Source of the DNA: Brevundimonas vancanneytii
GTDB lineage: Bacteria > Pseudomonadota > Alphaproteobacteria > Caulobacterales > Caulobacteraceae
NCBI GenBank assembly: GCA_945861515.1
Contig: CAMAVA010000004.1
Span: forward strand, 1-55,458
Direction: 5' to 3'
Length of the DNA stretch: 55,458 nucleotides
Shown here: piece by piece, positions 48,343-55,458 of the stretch
How the letters are laid out: each line of letters begins with the position of its first letter
How positions within the stretch are numbered: the first letter of the stretch is position 1
Notes under the pieces: model-generated
Databases searched by the model: none
What the model saw: only the letters and a program-made list of their open reading frames with translations
Told to the model about the DNA's origin: nothing
Program-made: the position numbers and the translations under genes

Positions 48343-49026
48343 TCAGCCGAAAACGACTCCCGAATGCTTGGGGCCGGCAAACTCCATCCGGAGCGGAAGC
48401 TTGGCGAAGCGAAGCTTGGCTGCGGCGCCCATCAGCGATGGATTGAACGCCGGCGCCCCGTTGAACTGCGGCAGCGGCATGGCCTTGCCGTCGGCCATCA
48501 CGGCCGATCCCGAGCCCCCGCCCGGAAACGCCACCTGCACCATCTTTGGCGCCACCATGCCAAAACGCCCCGCGGCCTTCTTCACGATGGCGTTCACGTC
48601 AGTCAGGCTGGCCGCGACAATCTTGGCGTCCATTTCAAGGGTTGGACGGGCCGCCCAGACCAGACCGATCCGGACCGAATACCCTGACGAGTCCTGTCCC
48701 TCGAAAATGATCCGGGACTTTTCCGTCAGCTGACGAAGGCTGGGTTCCCGTTCGAACCGACCATCGCTGGCGATGGGCACATGGGTTCTGGTGCCGTCCT
48801 TGTCGACGATGACCGCCTTGATTCCCTGGGCGGGCTTGCCGTTCTGCGTGAGGTAGAAGGAAACCTTCAGCCGGGCGCGTTCCGCCGGCGTCATCCGCAA
48901 AAAGTTGTCCAGGAAGACAAAGACCCGAGCAACTTCGATTTCTCGTTGCGCCGCCATCACCGGGGTTGCGAACAATGGAAAGGCCGCCAGGGGGATCCTG
49001 AACAGGAACCGACGATCAACCGTCAT
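48343..49026 (-). CDS. Exported protein of unknown function (paralog of 47110-47787)
   Basis: Signal peptide (LAAFPLFATPVMA); VFVFLDNFLRMTPAERARLKVSFYLTQNGKPAQGIKAVIVDKDGTRTHVPIASDGRFEREPSLRQL. Confidence 0.85.
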   Translation of the reverse strand: MTVDRRFLFRIPLAAFPLFATPVMAAQREIEVARVFVFLDNFLRMTPAERARLKVSFYLTQNGKPAQGIKAVIVDKDGTRTHVPIASDGRFEREPSLRQLTEKSRIIFEGQDSSGYSVRIGLVWAARPTLEMDAKIVAASLTDVNAIVKKAAGRFGMVAPKMVQVAFPGGGSGSAVMADGKAMPLPQFNGAPAFNPSLMGAAAKLRFAKLPLRMEFAGPKHSGVVFG

Positions 49027-49925
49027 TTGGGCTTCACCAGTTTCAGAGTCATCCGGTCGCTCTCTCCGACGGCGTCATACTCGGCATGATTAAAGCCTGC
49101 CTGGGGCGGCTGTCCACGCGGGGAAGAAAGCCGGGTCGGCGGAAGTGTCCATACACCGAAAGGATGGCGGCGGTCATCCTTGGGATTGGCGTTGATTTCA
49201 CTCGCAGATTCAAGCGCAAAACCCGCTTCCTTCGCCAACTGGATGGCATAGTCCTGTTGCACATAGCCATCGGCGGCGAGGGGATCCTGAACGGCGCCAG
49301 GCAGACCCCGATGCTCTTCGATCCCCAGCACGCCGCCCGGCTTCAGGGCCGCAAAGGCATCCTTGAAGGCCTTGTCGGCGATTCCCGCTGCAATCCAGTT
49401 ATGGAGGTTGCGCAGGAACAGCACCATGTCCGCTGTCCCCGCCGGCGCCACCGGGCCGCTGGAGGGACCAAAGGCCGTCACCTGGACGTCGCCATAAAGT
49501 CTGGCGTTGTCCCTGAGCTTGCGGCCATAGGCCTCGACCACTTCAGTGACGGCGGGGTCCGAAGCCTGCAGGTTGGCCGCGTAGAGTCGACCCTTGCTGG
49601 CGTCCAGATAGGGCGCGAGAATATCGGTGTACCAGCCGGCGCCCGGCCAGAACTCCACCACAGTCATTCCAGGCTTCAGCCCCCAGAAGGTCAAGCTCTC
49701 GACAGGGTGGCGATAGGGGTCGCGGGCTCGATCTGCCGCAGATCGCCAGGCTCCCGCCACCGCATCGGCGATGGTTACAATCCTGTCCGGATCGGCAGGC
49801 CCTGTTCTGTCGAGCGAGACGGCGCCTGCGGGTGGCGGGCGTTCCTTGCATGCTGCCAGGCCGAAGGCAGCGGCGATCCCGACTGCAAGGTCACGTCGGG
49901 ACAGCCCTGATTCACTCGGCGCCAT
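49023..49925 (-). CDS. Predicted class I SAM-dependent methyltransferase with Tat/lipoprotein-type signal (COG4798-like)
   Basis: SRRDLAVGIAAAFGLAAC N-terminus; TVVEFWPGAGWYTDILAPY motif I; ends YDAVGESDRMTLKLVKPK. Confidence 0.88.
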   Translation of the reverse strand: MAPSESGLSRRDLAVGIAAAFGLAACKERPPPAGAVSLDRTGPADPDRIVTIADAVAGAWRSAADRARDPYRHPVESLTFWGLKPGMTVVEFWPGAGWYTDILAPYLDASKGRLYAANLQASDPAVTEVVEAYGRKLRDNARLYGDVQVTAFGPSSGPVAPAGTADMVLFLRNLHNWIAAGIADKAFKDAFAALKPGGVLGIEEHRGLPGAVQDPLAADGYVQQDYAIQLAKEAGFALESASEINANPKDDRRHPFGVWTLPPTRLSSPRGQPPQAGFNHAEYDAVGESDRMTLKLVKPK

Positions 49926-50009
49926 GGCATTGATCATCCAGGTCGCCCCCGCAGACCGCACTGCCCTGGGACTTACCTTGACCGGGGGCCAAGGTCAAAA
50001 GGCCATGTC

Positions 50010-50870
50010 TCACTTCGGCTTGACGAACCGAAGTGTCATGCGGTCACTTTCCCCGATCGCGTCATAGGCGCTGCGGTCAAAGGCCGGGTTGGCCGGCTGT
50101 CCGGCCGGGGCGGTTCGCTTGACCGGCGGCAAGGTCCAGACGCCGAAGGGATGATCCTTGTCGTCGGCGGGGTTTGCGTTGATTTCGCTGGCGGCGGCCA
50201 GCTTGAAGCCTGCGCGCTCTGCGGCCGCGACGACAAAGGCGGTGGACATGTAGCCGGACGGGGCGCCGGGCGCCTGGGGAAGCGGATCAGAGCGGTGCTC
50301 CTCCACGGCAAGAACACCCCCCGGCTTCAGCACATCGTAAAAATCGGACATCACCTTGTCCAGCAAGCCGGCCGGCGACAGCCAGTTGTGGATGTTGCGC
50401 GCCGTCAGAACCAGATCAGCCGATCCAGCGGCTCCGAGACGAGCAGAGACCGGGCCGAAATTGGCGAAGCGAACCGCGCCATAGACATTCTGATCGGCAA
50501 ATCGCGCTTCAAGCGCCGCGCGGGCCTTCCGGGCGCCCTCGGAGAGCGCAGGATTGTCCAGGTCGGCCACCCCGGCTGTGTAGGTTCCTCCGGTCGCCTT
50601 GGCATAGGGGGCCAGGATTTCAGTCCAGTAGCCGCCCCCGGGGCTCACCTCGATGACCGACAGGCCGGGCCGCAACCCCCAGAAGGAAAGGCTTTCGTAG
50701 GGGTGGCGCGCCGGATCGCGGGCCTTGTTGGCCTCTGTGCGGTGCGTGCCGGCAATGGCTGCCGTCAGCGCAGCATCTGGCTTGCTGGCGACCGGCGAGG
50801 CGGCAGCGATGCCCCCAAGGGCGATGGACAGAAGGCTGCCCGCGATCAAGACCCATCGACGGTTCTGCAT
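50010..50870 (-). CDS. Predicted class I SAM-dependent methyltransferase with signal peptide (paralog of 49023-49925)
   Basis: MQNRRWVLIAGSLLSIALGGIAAASPVA signal; SVIEVSPGGGYWTEILAPY motif I; ends YDAIGESDRMTLRFVKPK. Confidence 0.88.
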   Translation of the reverse strand: MQNRRWVLIAGSLLSIALGGIAAASPVASKPDAALTAAIAGTHRTEANKARDPARHPYESLSFWGLRPGLSVIEVSPGGGYWTEILAPYAKATGGTYTAGVADLDNPALSEGARKARAALEARFADQNVYGAVRFANFGPVSARLGAAGSADLVLTARNIHNWLSPAGLLDKVMSDFYDVLKPGGVLAVEEHRSDPLPQAPGAPSGYMSTAFVVAAAERAGFKLAAASEINANPADDKDHPFGVWTLPPVKRTAPAGQPANPAFDRSAYDAIGESDRMTLRFVKPK

Positions 50871-50891
50871 GCTGGTTATCCCTCTGATGCT

Positions 50892-50926
50892 CGGAATGTC
50901 GCAGCAGATATGGCTGCGACATTCCG
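50892..50926. other. Perfect 14-bp inverted repeat (CGGAATGTCGCAGC-AGATATG-GCTGCGACATTCCG) in a divergent intergenic region
   Basis: Read directly; no T-tract on either side. Confidence 0.9.
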
Positions 50927-50937
50927 GTTTGGGGAGT

Positions 50938-50965
50938 CTTGAAATCCAAAAAGCTGTTCCCACCT
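50938..50965 (+). promoter_or_regulatory. Candidate sigma32 (RpoH) promoter of hsp20
   Basis: CTTG-N17-CCCACCT, against the alphaproteobacterial pattern CTTG-N17-CYTATNT. Confidence 0.5.
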
Positions 50966-50972
50966 TCTGACC

Positions 50973-51067
50973 GAGGCGCCGAATTCGGGCCTCACGGGAG
51001 CCTGACGAGACCAGATCGGTGCGTCACTTCCCGGCTATTGCAACCTTGCTTGACCAAGAAGGATGTT
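50973..51067 (+). ncRNA. ROSE-like RNA thermometer in the hsp20 5' UTR
   Basis: Three predicted stem-loops; the last pairs CCUU(G)CUU (51044-51051, containing UUGCU) with AAGAAGG (51056-51062), the Shine-Dalgarno. Confidence 0.75.
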
Positions 51068-51074
51068 ACTGAAA

Positions 51075-51533
51075 ATGCGAACGATCGACTTCTCTCCCCT
51101 CTACCGCTCCGTTGTCGGTTTCGACCGACTGGCCTCCCTGCTGGACGCTGCGGCCGCCCAGGACAGCACAACGGGTTATCCTCCCTACAATATCGAACGG
51201 ACCGGCGAAGACGCCTACCGCGTCGAGATCGCCGTGGCCGGCTTCCGCCCGGATGAACTGATTATCGAGGTCAAGGAAAACCTCCTGGCCGTCCAGGGCC
51301 GCAAGGCCGCCAATGACGATGCCCGGAAATTCCTGCATCGCGGCCTCGCTGAGCGGAATTTCGAGCGCCGGTTCCAGTTGGCTGACTATGTCATCGTCCA
51401 TGACGCCAATCTTGCCGATGGCCTGCTGTCGATCAGCCTCAAACGCGAACTGCCGGAGGCTCTCAAGCCGCGCACCATCAAGATCGGCGTTTCCAACGCC
51501 GCCAATTTGATTGATGCGGAAAAGGCAGCCTGA
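51075..51533 (+). CDS. Small heat shock protein, Hsp20 family
   Basis: MRTIDFSPLYRSVVGFDRLASLLD; alpha-crystallin core NIERTGEDAYRVEIAVAGFRPDELIIEVKENLLAVQGRK. Confidence 0.97.
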   Translation: MRTIDFSPLYRSVVGFDRLASLLDAAAAQDSTTGYPPYNIERTGEDAYRVEIAVAGFRPDELIIEVKENLLAVQGRKAANDDARKFLHRGLAERNFERRFQLADYVIVHDANLADGLLSISLKRELPEALKPRTIKIGVSNAANLIDAEKAA

Positions 51534-51556
51534 GGCCTCGAACCTCGGCGATTACC

Positions 51557-51585
51557 GGGGCGGCGCGCCAGCGCCGCCCCTTTTT
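51557..51585 (+). terminator. Rho-independent terminator of hsp20
   Basis: GGGGCGGCGC-GCCA-GCGCCGCCCC-TTTTT, perfect 10-bp stem. Confidence 0.95.
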
Positions 51586-51593
51586 CGTGTCGC

Positions 51594-52850
51594 TCAGGTT
51601 TCCATTCCGATCACGGAACTGATCTCTGCGTCCCGGAAGCTGGTCCTGAGAAGTTTTGCGCCGGTCAGGTCGGCGCCCCGCAAATCGGCGCCGTCCAGAA
51701 TCGCCGAGGTCAGATCTGCAGCCTGTGCCCGGGTATAGCGCATCCTGGCCTGGTTGAGGGTCGCTGGACTGGACCGTTCGGGCGTCAGGGGAAGCACGCC
51801 GACCAGGGAGCCGCGCAGGTCTGATTTTGTGAGATTGGCGCCCGCCAGCTTTGCGCCTCGCAGATCTGCCCCACGGAGGTCGGCGCCCCTCAGGTCCGCA
51901 CCCTCCAGATTGGCGCCCTGCAGCTGGGTCCCGGTCAGGTCCATGCCGACCAGGCAGGCGCCCCTGGCGCTCATGGCCGTCAAGCGCAAGCCCCTGAGCC
52001 TGGACCCCAGGGGACGAAGATCAGCACCATCGAACCGGGCGGGGGCTGCCCGCTTGCCACCGCTTTCGCACCAGGCCTGATTCCCGAGCGCAGCTTCCAA
52101 CCATTGCGGCGCCAGGGCGACGGCGTCGGCTGACGGAGATGCCAGAACACCCTTGAGACAGGTTCCGCTCATCTTGGCGACCGAAACGTCGACGCCGCTG
52201 ATCACGGCGCCCGAGAGGTCCGCGCCTTCCAGATTGCAGCCTGAAACCTGTGCGCCCTCCAGGTTGGCGCCGGTCAGATTGGCATCCTTGAGGTTGGCCC
52301 CCGTCAGAACAGCGCCCCGCAATGAGCAGTCCGAAAAATCCGAGGAGAAGGCAGACATCCCGTGCATCTGTGTTCCGTCGAGCGTCGCCCCGACAAACAG
52401 CACGCCGTTGGCCCCCGACGACCGGTCTTCATGGCGCAGGCCGTTTAGTCCCTTGCTGGGATGAGGAACGGCGATCTGCCCTTCTCGAAAATCGGCCTGG
52501 GTCAGGTCCGCTTGAGTCAGATTGGCGCCATGCAGGCAGACCCCGCGCAGATCCGCCCGGATCAGACTGGCCTGGATCAGATTGGCCCGGCGAAGATCCG
52601 ACCCGAACAGATTGGATCGATCAAGCCTGGTCCGGATCATCCTGGCGCCATCGAGAACAGACGCCGAAATGTCGGCATCGGAAAGATTGCGGCCCGACAG
52701 GTCCAGGCCAGACAGATCCATGAAGCGCAAGGTCGCACGTTTGCCGCCGGGCCGGCCGCTGAGCAGCCGCTCATGGCCGTCGATCAGAAGGTCCAGCTCA
52801 TTCTGGCTGATGCGCCGACGTCCGGTCAGAGGCGTTTGAGCCAATTGCAA
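51594..52850 (-). CDS. Pentapeptide repeat protein
   Basis: Repeated A(D/N)LxG pentapeptides, for example GANLEGADLRGADLRGADLRGAKLAGANL. Confidence 0.95.
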   Translation of the reverse strand: MQLAQTPLTGRRRISQNELDLLIDGHERLLSGRPGGKRATLRFMDLSGLDLSGRNLSDADISASVLDGARMIRTRLDRSNLFGSDLRRANLIQASLIRADLRGVCLHGANLTQADLTQADFREGQIAVPHPSKGLNGLRHEDRSSGANGVLFVGATLDGTQMHGMSAFSSDFSDCSLRGAVLTGANLKDANLTGANLEGAQVSGCNLEGADLSGAVISGVDVSVAKMSGTCLKGVLASPSADAVALAPQWLEAALGNQAWCESGGKRAAPARFDGADLRPLGSRLRGLRLTAMSARGACLVGMDLTGTQLQGANLEGADLRGADLRGADLRGAKLAGANLTKSDLRGSLVGVLPLTPERSSPATLNQARMRYTRAQAADLTSAILDGADLRGADLTGAKLLRTSFRDAEISSVIGMET

Positions 52851-52980
52851 GGGCAGTTCCTCAGGGGACGGGAAAACGAATCGATGGCCGAACAGGGATA
52901 CGCCAGAATTCTGGCCAATGGGTTAGCGACCGTGATTGAGCGATGCGCCTTGCCAAATCAGCCATCAGATCGAAATCGAC

Positions 52981-54240
52981 CTAGGCTGAACGCTTCCAGT
53001 CCATGCCCTTTGCGCCGTCCAGCCTGACCTCGGACAGGTCCACACCTCGAAACTGGGCGCCCGTGACATTGGCGCGTGACAGATCAGCGCCCTTGAAAAT
53101 CGCCTTGCGAAAGTCTCCGCCGGCCAGATCCGCATTCTTCAGATTGGCGCCGGTCAGATCGCAGGGCAAAAGTCTGTCAACGGACAGCAGCAGCGGCCCC
53201 ATCTGGACGTCCCGCATATCAGCGCCGGCCATGCGGGCGCCGGCAAGGCGAGCCCCCCGCAGGTCGGCTCGTCGCAGGTTGCAGGCCCGTAGATCGGCCC
53301 CGTCGAGCTGAGCGCCCTGAAGCTGCGCGCCTTCCAGGTCGAGACCGTAAAAAGTGGCCTGTCTCGCAGACAGGGCGGTCAGGTTCATCCCCTTCAGGCT
53401 GCCCAGAGCTCGCAGGTCGGCGCCATTGAAGCTGGATGGCCGGCCTTCGCCGCCGCCCGTTTCGCACCAGCGCGCATGATCCCGGATCATGACCTCGTAG
53501 GGCAGCTCCGAGACAGAGGCTCCGGAGGGCCGATCGGTCAGGACGCCCTTCATGTTGGCGTCGGAGACATTCCAGGCAAACGTCTTGGCCCCGACCAGGA
53601 TCACATCGGTCAGGTCAGCCCCGGACAGGTCGGCGCCCGACAGATCGGCGCCGGCCAGGTTGGCCCCGCTCATGGACGCCTGCTTGAGGTTCGCCCTGAC
53701 CAGTTTCGCGTCCTTGAGGATCGCGTCGGTGAAGTCCGCCTTGACCGCCACGACGCCGGACAGGCGAGACCGCTCCAGATTGGCGCCCGACAGATTTGCC
53801 CCCCGCACATCGCCAGACCTCACCCGGTGTTCGAGGATTCGATAACCCTTTGCCGCATCGGCAGCCGCCAGCACCCCTTCACGCAGGTCCGCTTCGAACA
53901 GATCGGCGCCCGAGAGATCGGCGCCGCGAAGACAGCAGCCCCGAAGATCAGCCCGGCGCAGCGACGCCTCGGTCAGGATGGCGTCCTGAAGATCGGCCCC
54001 GAAGAAGCTGGCATTGTCGAATCGCGCGCCGGCGAGATTGGCTTCCGCCAGGCAGGCGCCGGCGAAATCGGCATCGCAGAGATTGCGTCCCTTCAGGCTG
54101 AGGCCCGTCAAGTCACAAAAGCTGAAAACCGCCCGAGCACCGCCGCCCCGCCCGGACCACAGCCGATCATGGCGGGCGCAGATCAGATCGACATCCTGTT
54201 GCGTCAACCGGCGAACAGTTGACGAGGGCGCGGCGGTCAT
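52981..54240 (-). CDS. Pentapeptide repeat protein (paralog of 51594-52850)
   Basis: Repeats GANLAGADLSGADLSGADLTDV; shared N-terminal module and WCE(S/T)GG...F(D/N)GADLR(P/A)LGS segment. Confidence 0.95.
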   Translation of the reverse strand: MTAAPSSTVRRLTQQDVDLICARHDRLWSGRGGGARAVFSFCDLTGLSLKGRNLCDADFAGACLAEANLAGARFDNASFFGADLQDAILTEASLRRADLRGCCLRGADLSGADLFEADLREGVLAAADAAKGYRILEHRVRSGDVRGANLSGANLERSRLSGVVAVKADFTDAILKDAKLVRANLKQASMSGANLAGADLSGADLSGADLTDVILVGAKTFAWNVSDANMKGVLTDRPSGASVSELPYEVMIRDHARWCETGGGEGRPSSFNGADLRALGSLKGMNLTALSARQATFYGLDLEGAQLQGAQLDGADLRACNLRRADLRGARLAGARMAGADMRDVQMGPLLLSVDRLLPCDLTGANLKNADLAGGDFRKAIFKGADLSRANVTGAQFRGVDLSEVRLDGAKGMDWKRSA

Positions 54241-54266
54241 GCGCGGACTCCTTCAGCAGGAGTCTT

Positions 54267-54288
54267 GGAAGAATAAGCTTAATCTTCC
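54267..54288. other. 22-bp near-perfect palindrome GGAAGA-a-TAAGCTTA-a-TCTTCC between the RibD-like and pentapeptide genes
   Basis: Read directly. Confidence 0.8.
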
Positions 54289-54290
54289 GC

Positions 54291-54761
54291 TTACGCTGGT
54301 TTCTGAATTCGGGTCTCTGCATCCTTGTGCGTCCGAAACCAGTTTTCATACATCAGCGCATCGGAAGCCTGAGCCGAAAGCAGCCCGATTTCCACGGCGA
54401 TACCTGCGGCAAGCAGCCGCTCTGAGCCCTGTCCTGATGCAAAAGGCGATGGGTCCGCGCAGGCGATCACCACCCTGTCGACGCCGGCCAGGACCAGCAG
54501 CTCGGCGCAGGGCGTTCCGCCTGACGACCTGGCGCCACAAGGCTCCAGGGTGACAAACGCCGTCGCGCCACGGGCCGCCTCGCCCGCCTCGGAAACGGCC
54601 TGATCCTCGGCATGTGGGCGTCCGCCGACGGCTGTCGCGGCGCGGGCGACGATCACCCCGTCCTTGACCAGGACACAGCCGACAACAGGGTTGGGGGCGG
54701 TCCTGCCCAGATTGGCCAGGGCCGCCTCGATTGCGGCCTGCATGAAGGCTTCGTCCGTCAA
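54291..54761 (-). CDS. RibD-like deaminase (CDA superfamily), deaminase domain only
   Basis: NLGRTAPNPVVGCVLVKDG, HAEDQAV, LEPCGARSSGGTPC zinc ligands; 156 aa, no reductase domain. Confidence 0.88.
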   Translation of the reverse strand: MTDEAFMQAAIEAALANLGRTAPNPVVGCVLVKDGVIVARAATAVGGRPHAEDQAVSEAGEAARGATAFVTLEPCGARSSGGTPCAELLVLAGVDRVVIACADPSPFASGQGSERLLAAGIAVEIGLLSAQASDALMYENWFRTHKDAETRIQKPA

Positions 54762-55458
54762 CCGAGCGTCGGCAACGGTTGCGCCCGATCCGTATCCAGA
54801 TAACGGGCCGAAATCGGCTTCAGATCGCCATCCAGTTCGACCACGAGCGGATTACCGGTCGGAATCTCGACACCGACAATTTCGCTATCGGGCACGGCGA
54901 ACAACAGCTTCACGATGGCCCGCAGGGAATTGCCGTGGGCCGCCACAAGCACGGTTTCGCCTGATGCCAGATGTGGGGCGATTTCTGCCGTCCAGTAGGG
55001 CTCGACGCGCTCGAGGGTCGTCTTGAGGCTTTCAGTGTCTGGAATGGCCAGGCCGGCGTAGCGAGGATCGGTGGTGAAATCATAGTCACCGCCCGGCGCC
55101 AGAGGCGGAGGCGGCACGTCGTAAGATCGCCGCCAGATTGTGACCTGGGCATCTCCGTGTTTTTCAGCTGTTTCGGCCTTGTTCAGGCCGGTCAGCCCGC
55201 CATAGTGGCGCTCGTTCAGCCGCCAGTCCCGAATAAAGACCAGATCAGGCTGGCCTGCCGCCTGCATGGCCTCGGCGCCGGTGCGGATGGCCCGGGTCAG
55301 AACCGAGGTATAGGCCCGGTCCACGACAATTCCGGCCGCCTTGAGCAGGTCTCCGGCGCGCCGGGCCTGGGTTTCGCCTTCAGCGGTGAGATCCACATCC
55401 ACCCAGCCGGTGAAACGGTTTTCGAGGTTCCACTGGCTCTGGCCGTGGCGAAGAAGAA
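54758..55458 (-). CDS. gpmA: 2,3-bisphosphoglycerate-dependent phosphoglycerate mutase, N-terminus cut by the window edge
   Basis: Frame stays open to the edge: LLRHGQSQWNLENRFTGWVDVDLTAEGE...; LNERHYGGLTGLNKAETAEKHGD; AAHGNSLRAIVKLL. Confidence 0.95.
   Translation of the reverse strand, partial: LLRHGQSQWNLENRFTGWVDVDLTAEGETQARRAGDLLKAAGIVVDRAYTSVLTRAIRTGAEAMQAAGQPDLVFIRDWRLNERHYGGLTGLNKAETAEKHGDAQVTIWRRSYDVPPPPLAPGGDYDFTTDPRYAGLAIPDTESLKTTLERVEPYWTAEIAPHLASGETVLVAAHGNSLRAIVKLLFAVPDSEIVGVEIPTGNPLVVELDGDLKPISARYLDTDRAQPLPTLG

Noticed and set aside
51594-54240. CRISPR-like or satellite repeat appearance of recurring GGTCNGCGCC units
   Set aside because: Explained by pentapeptide-repeat codons in two long open frames; no fixed repeat/spacer periodicity.

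Overview
High-GC (about 65%) chromosomal window from what looks like an alphaproteobacterium of the Caulobacteraceae type (lineage is inferred from gene content and not tested). It is densely coding. I support about 50 protein genes and see no rRNA, tRNA, CRISPR array, transposase or prophage. Main blocks, left to right: amidase; an exopolysaccharide polymerisation/export block (Wzy-like, an orphan TPR/jelly-roll-like protein, Wzc-type tyrosine kinase, Wza-type exporter, sugar transferase) followed by a ManC-AGE fusion; an EF-P/EpmA/EpmB cassette; M48 protease, sulfatase, ppdK, glyS/glyQ; glnK-amtB; ispE; TPR lipoprotein; ETF-QO; a cysteine-poor family-4-like uracil-DNA glycosylase; Slt; a TIGR04282/TIGR04283-type glycosyltransferase pair; radical SAM; RNA methyltransferase; glycine-zipper paralogs; a DevBCA/MacAB-like exporter; S46 peptidase; hisN; a lipase/SCP2/exported-paralog region (two exported unknowns plus two exported predicted methyltransferases); hsp20; tandem pentapeptide-repeat proteins; a RibD-like deaminase; and gpmA, cut by the window edge. 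The strongest non-coding signal is a ROSE-like RNA thermometer upstream of hsp20: a sigma32-like promoter, then three stem-loops, the last pairing a UUGCU motif with the Shine-Dalgarno. The best candidate for undescribed biology is 46148-50870, where signal-peptide-bearing methyltransferase paralogs and exported unknown paralogs surround an SCP2 lipid-carrier protein. All calls come from reading the sequence and motif memory; no database search was run.
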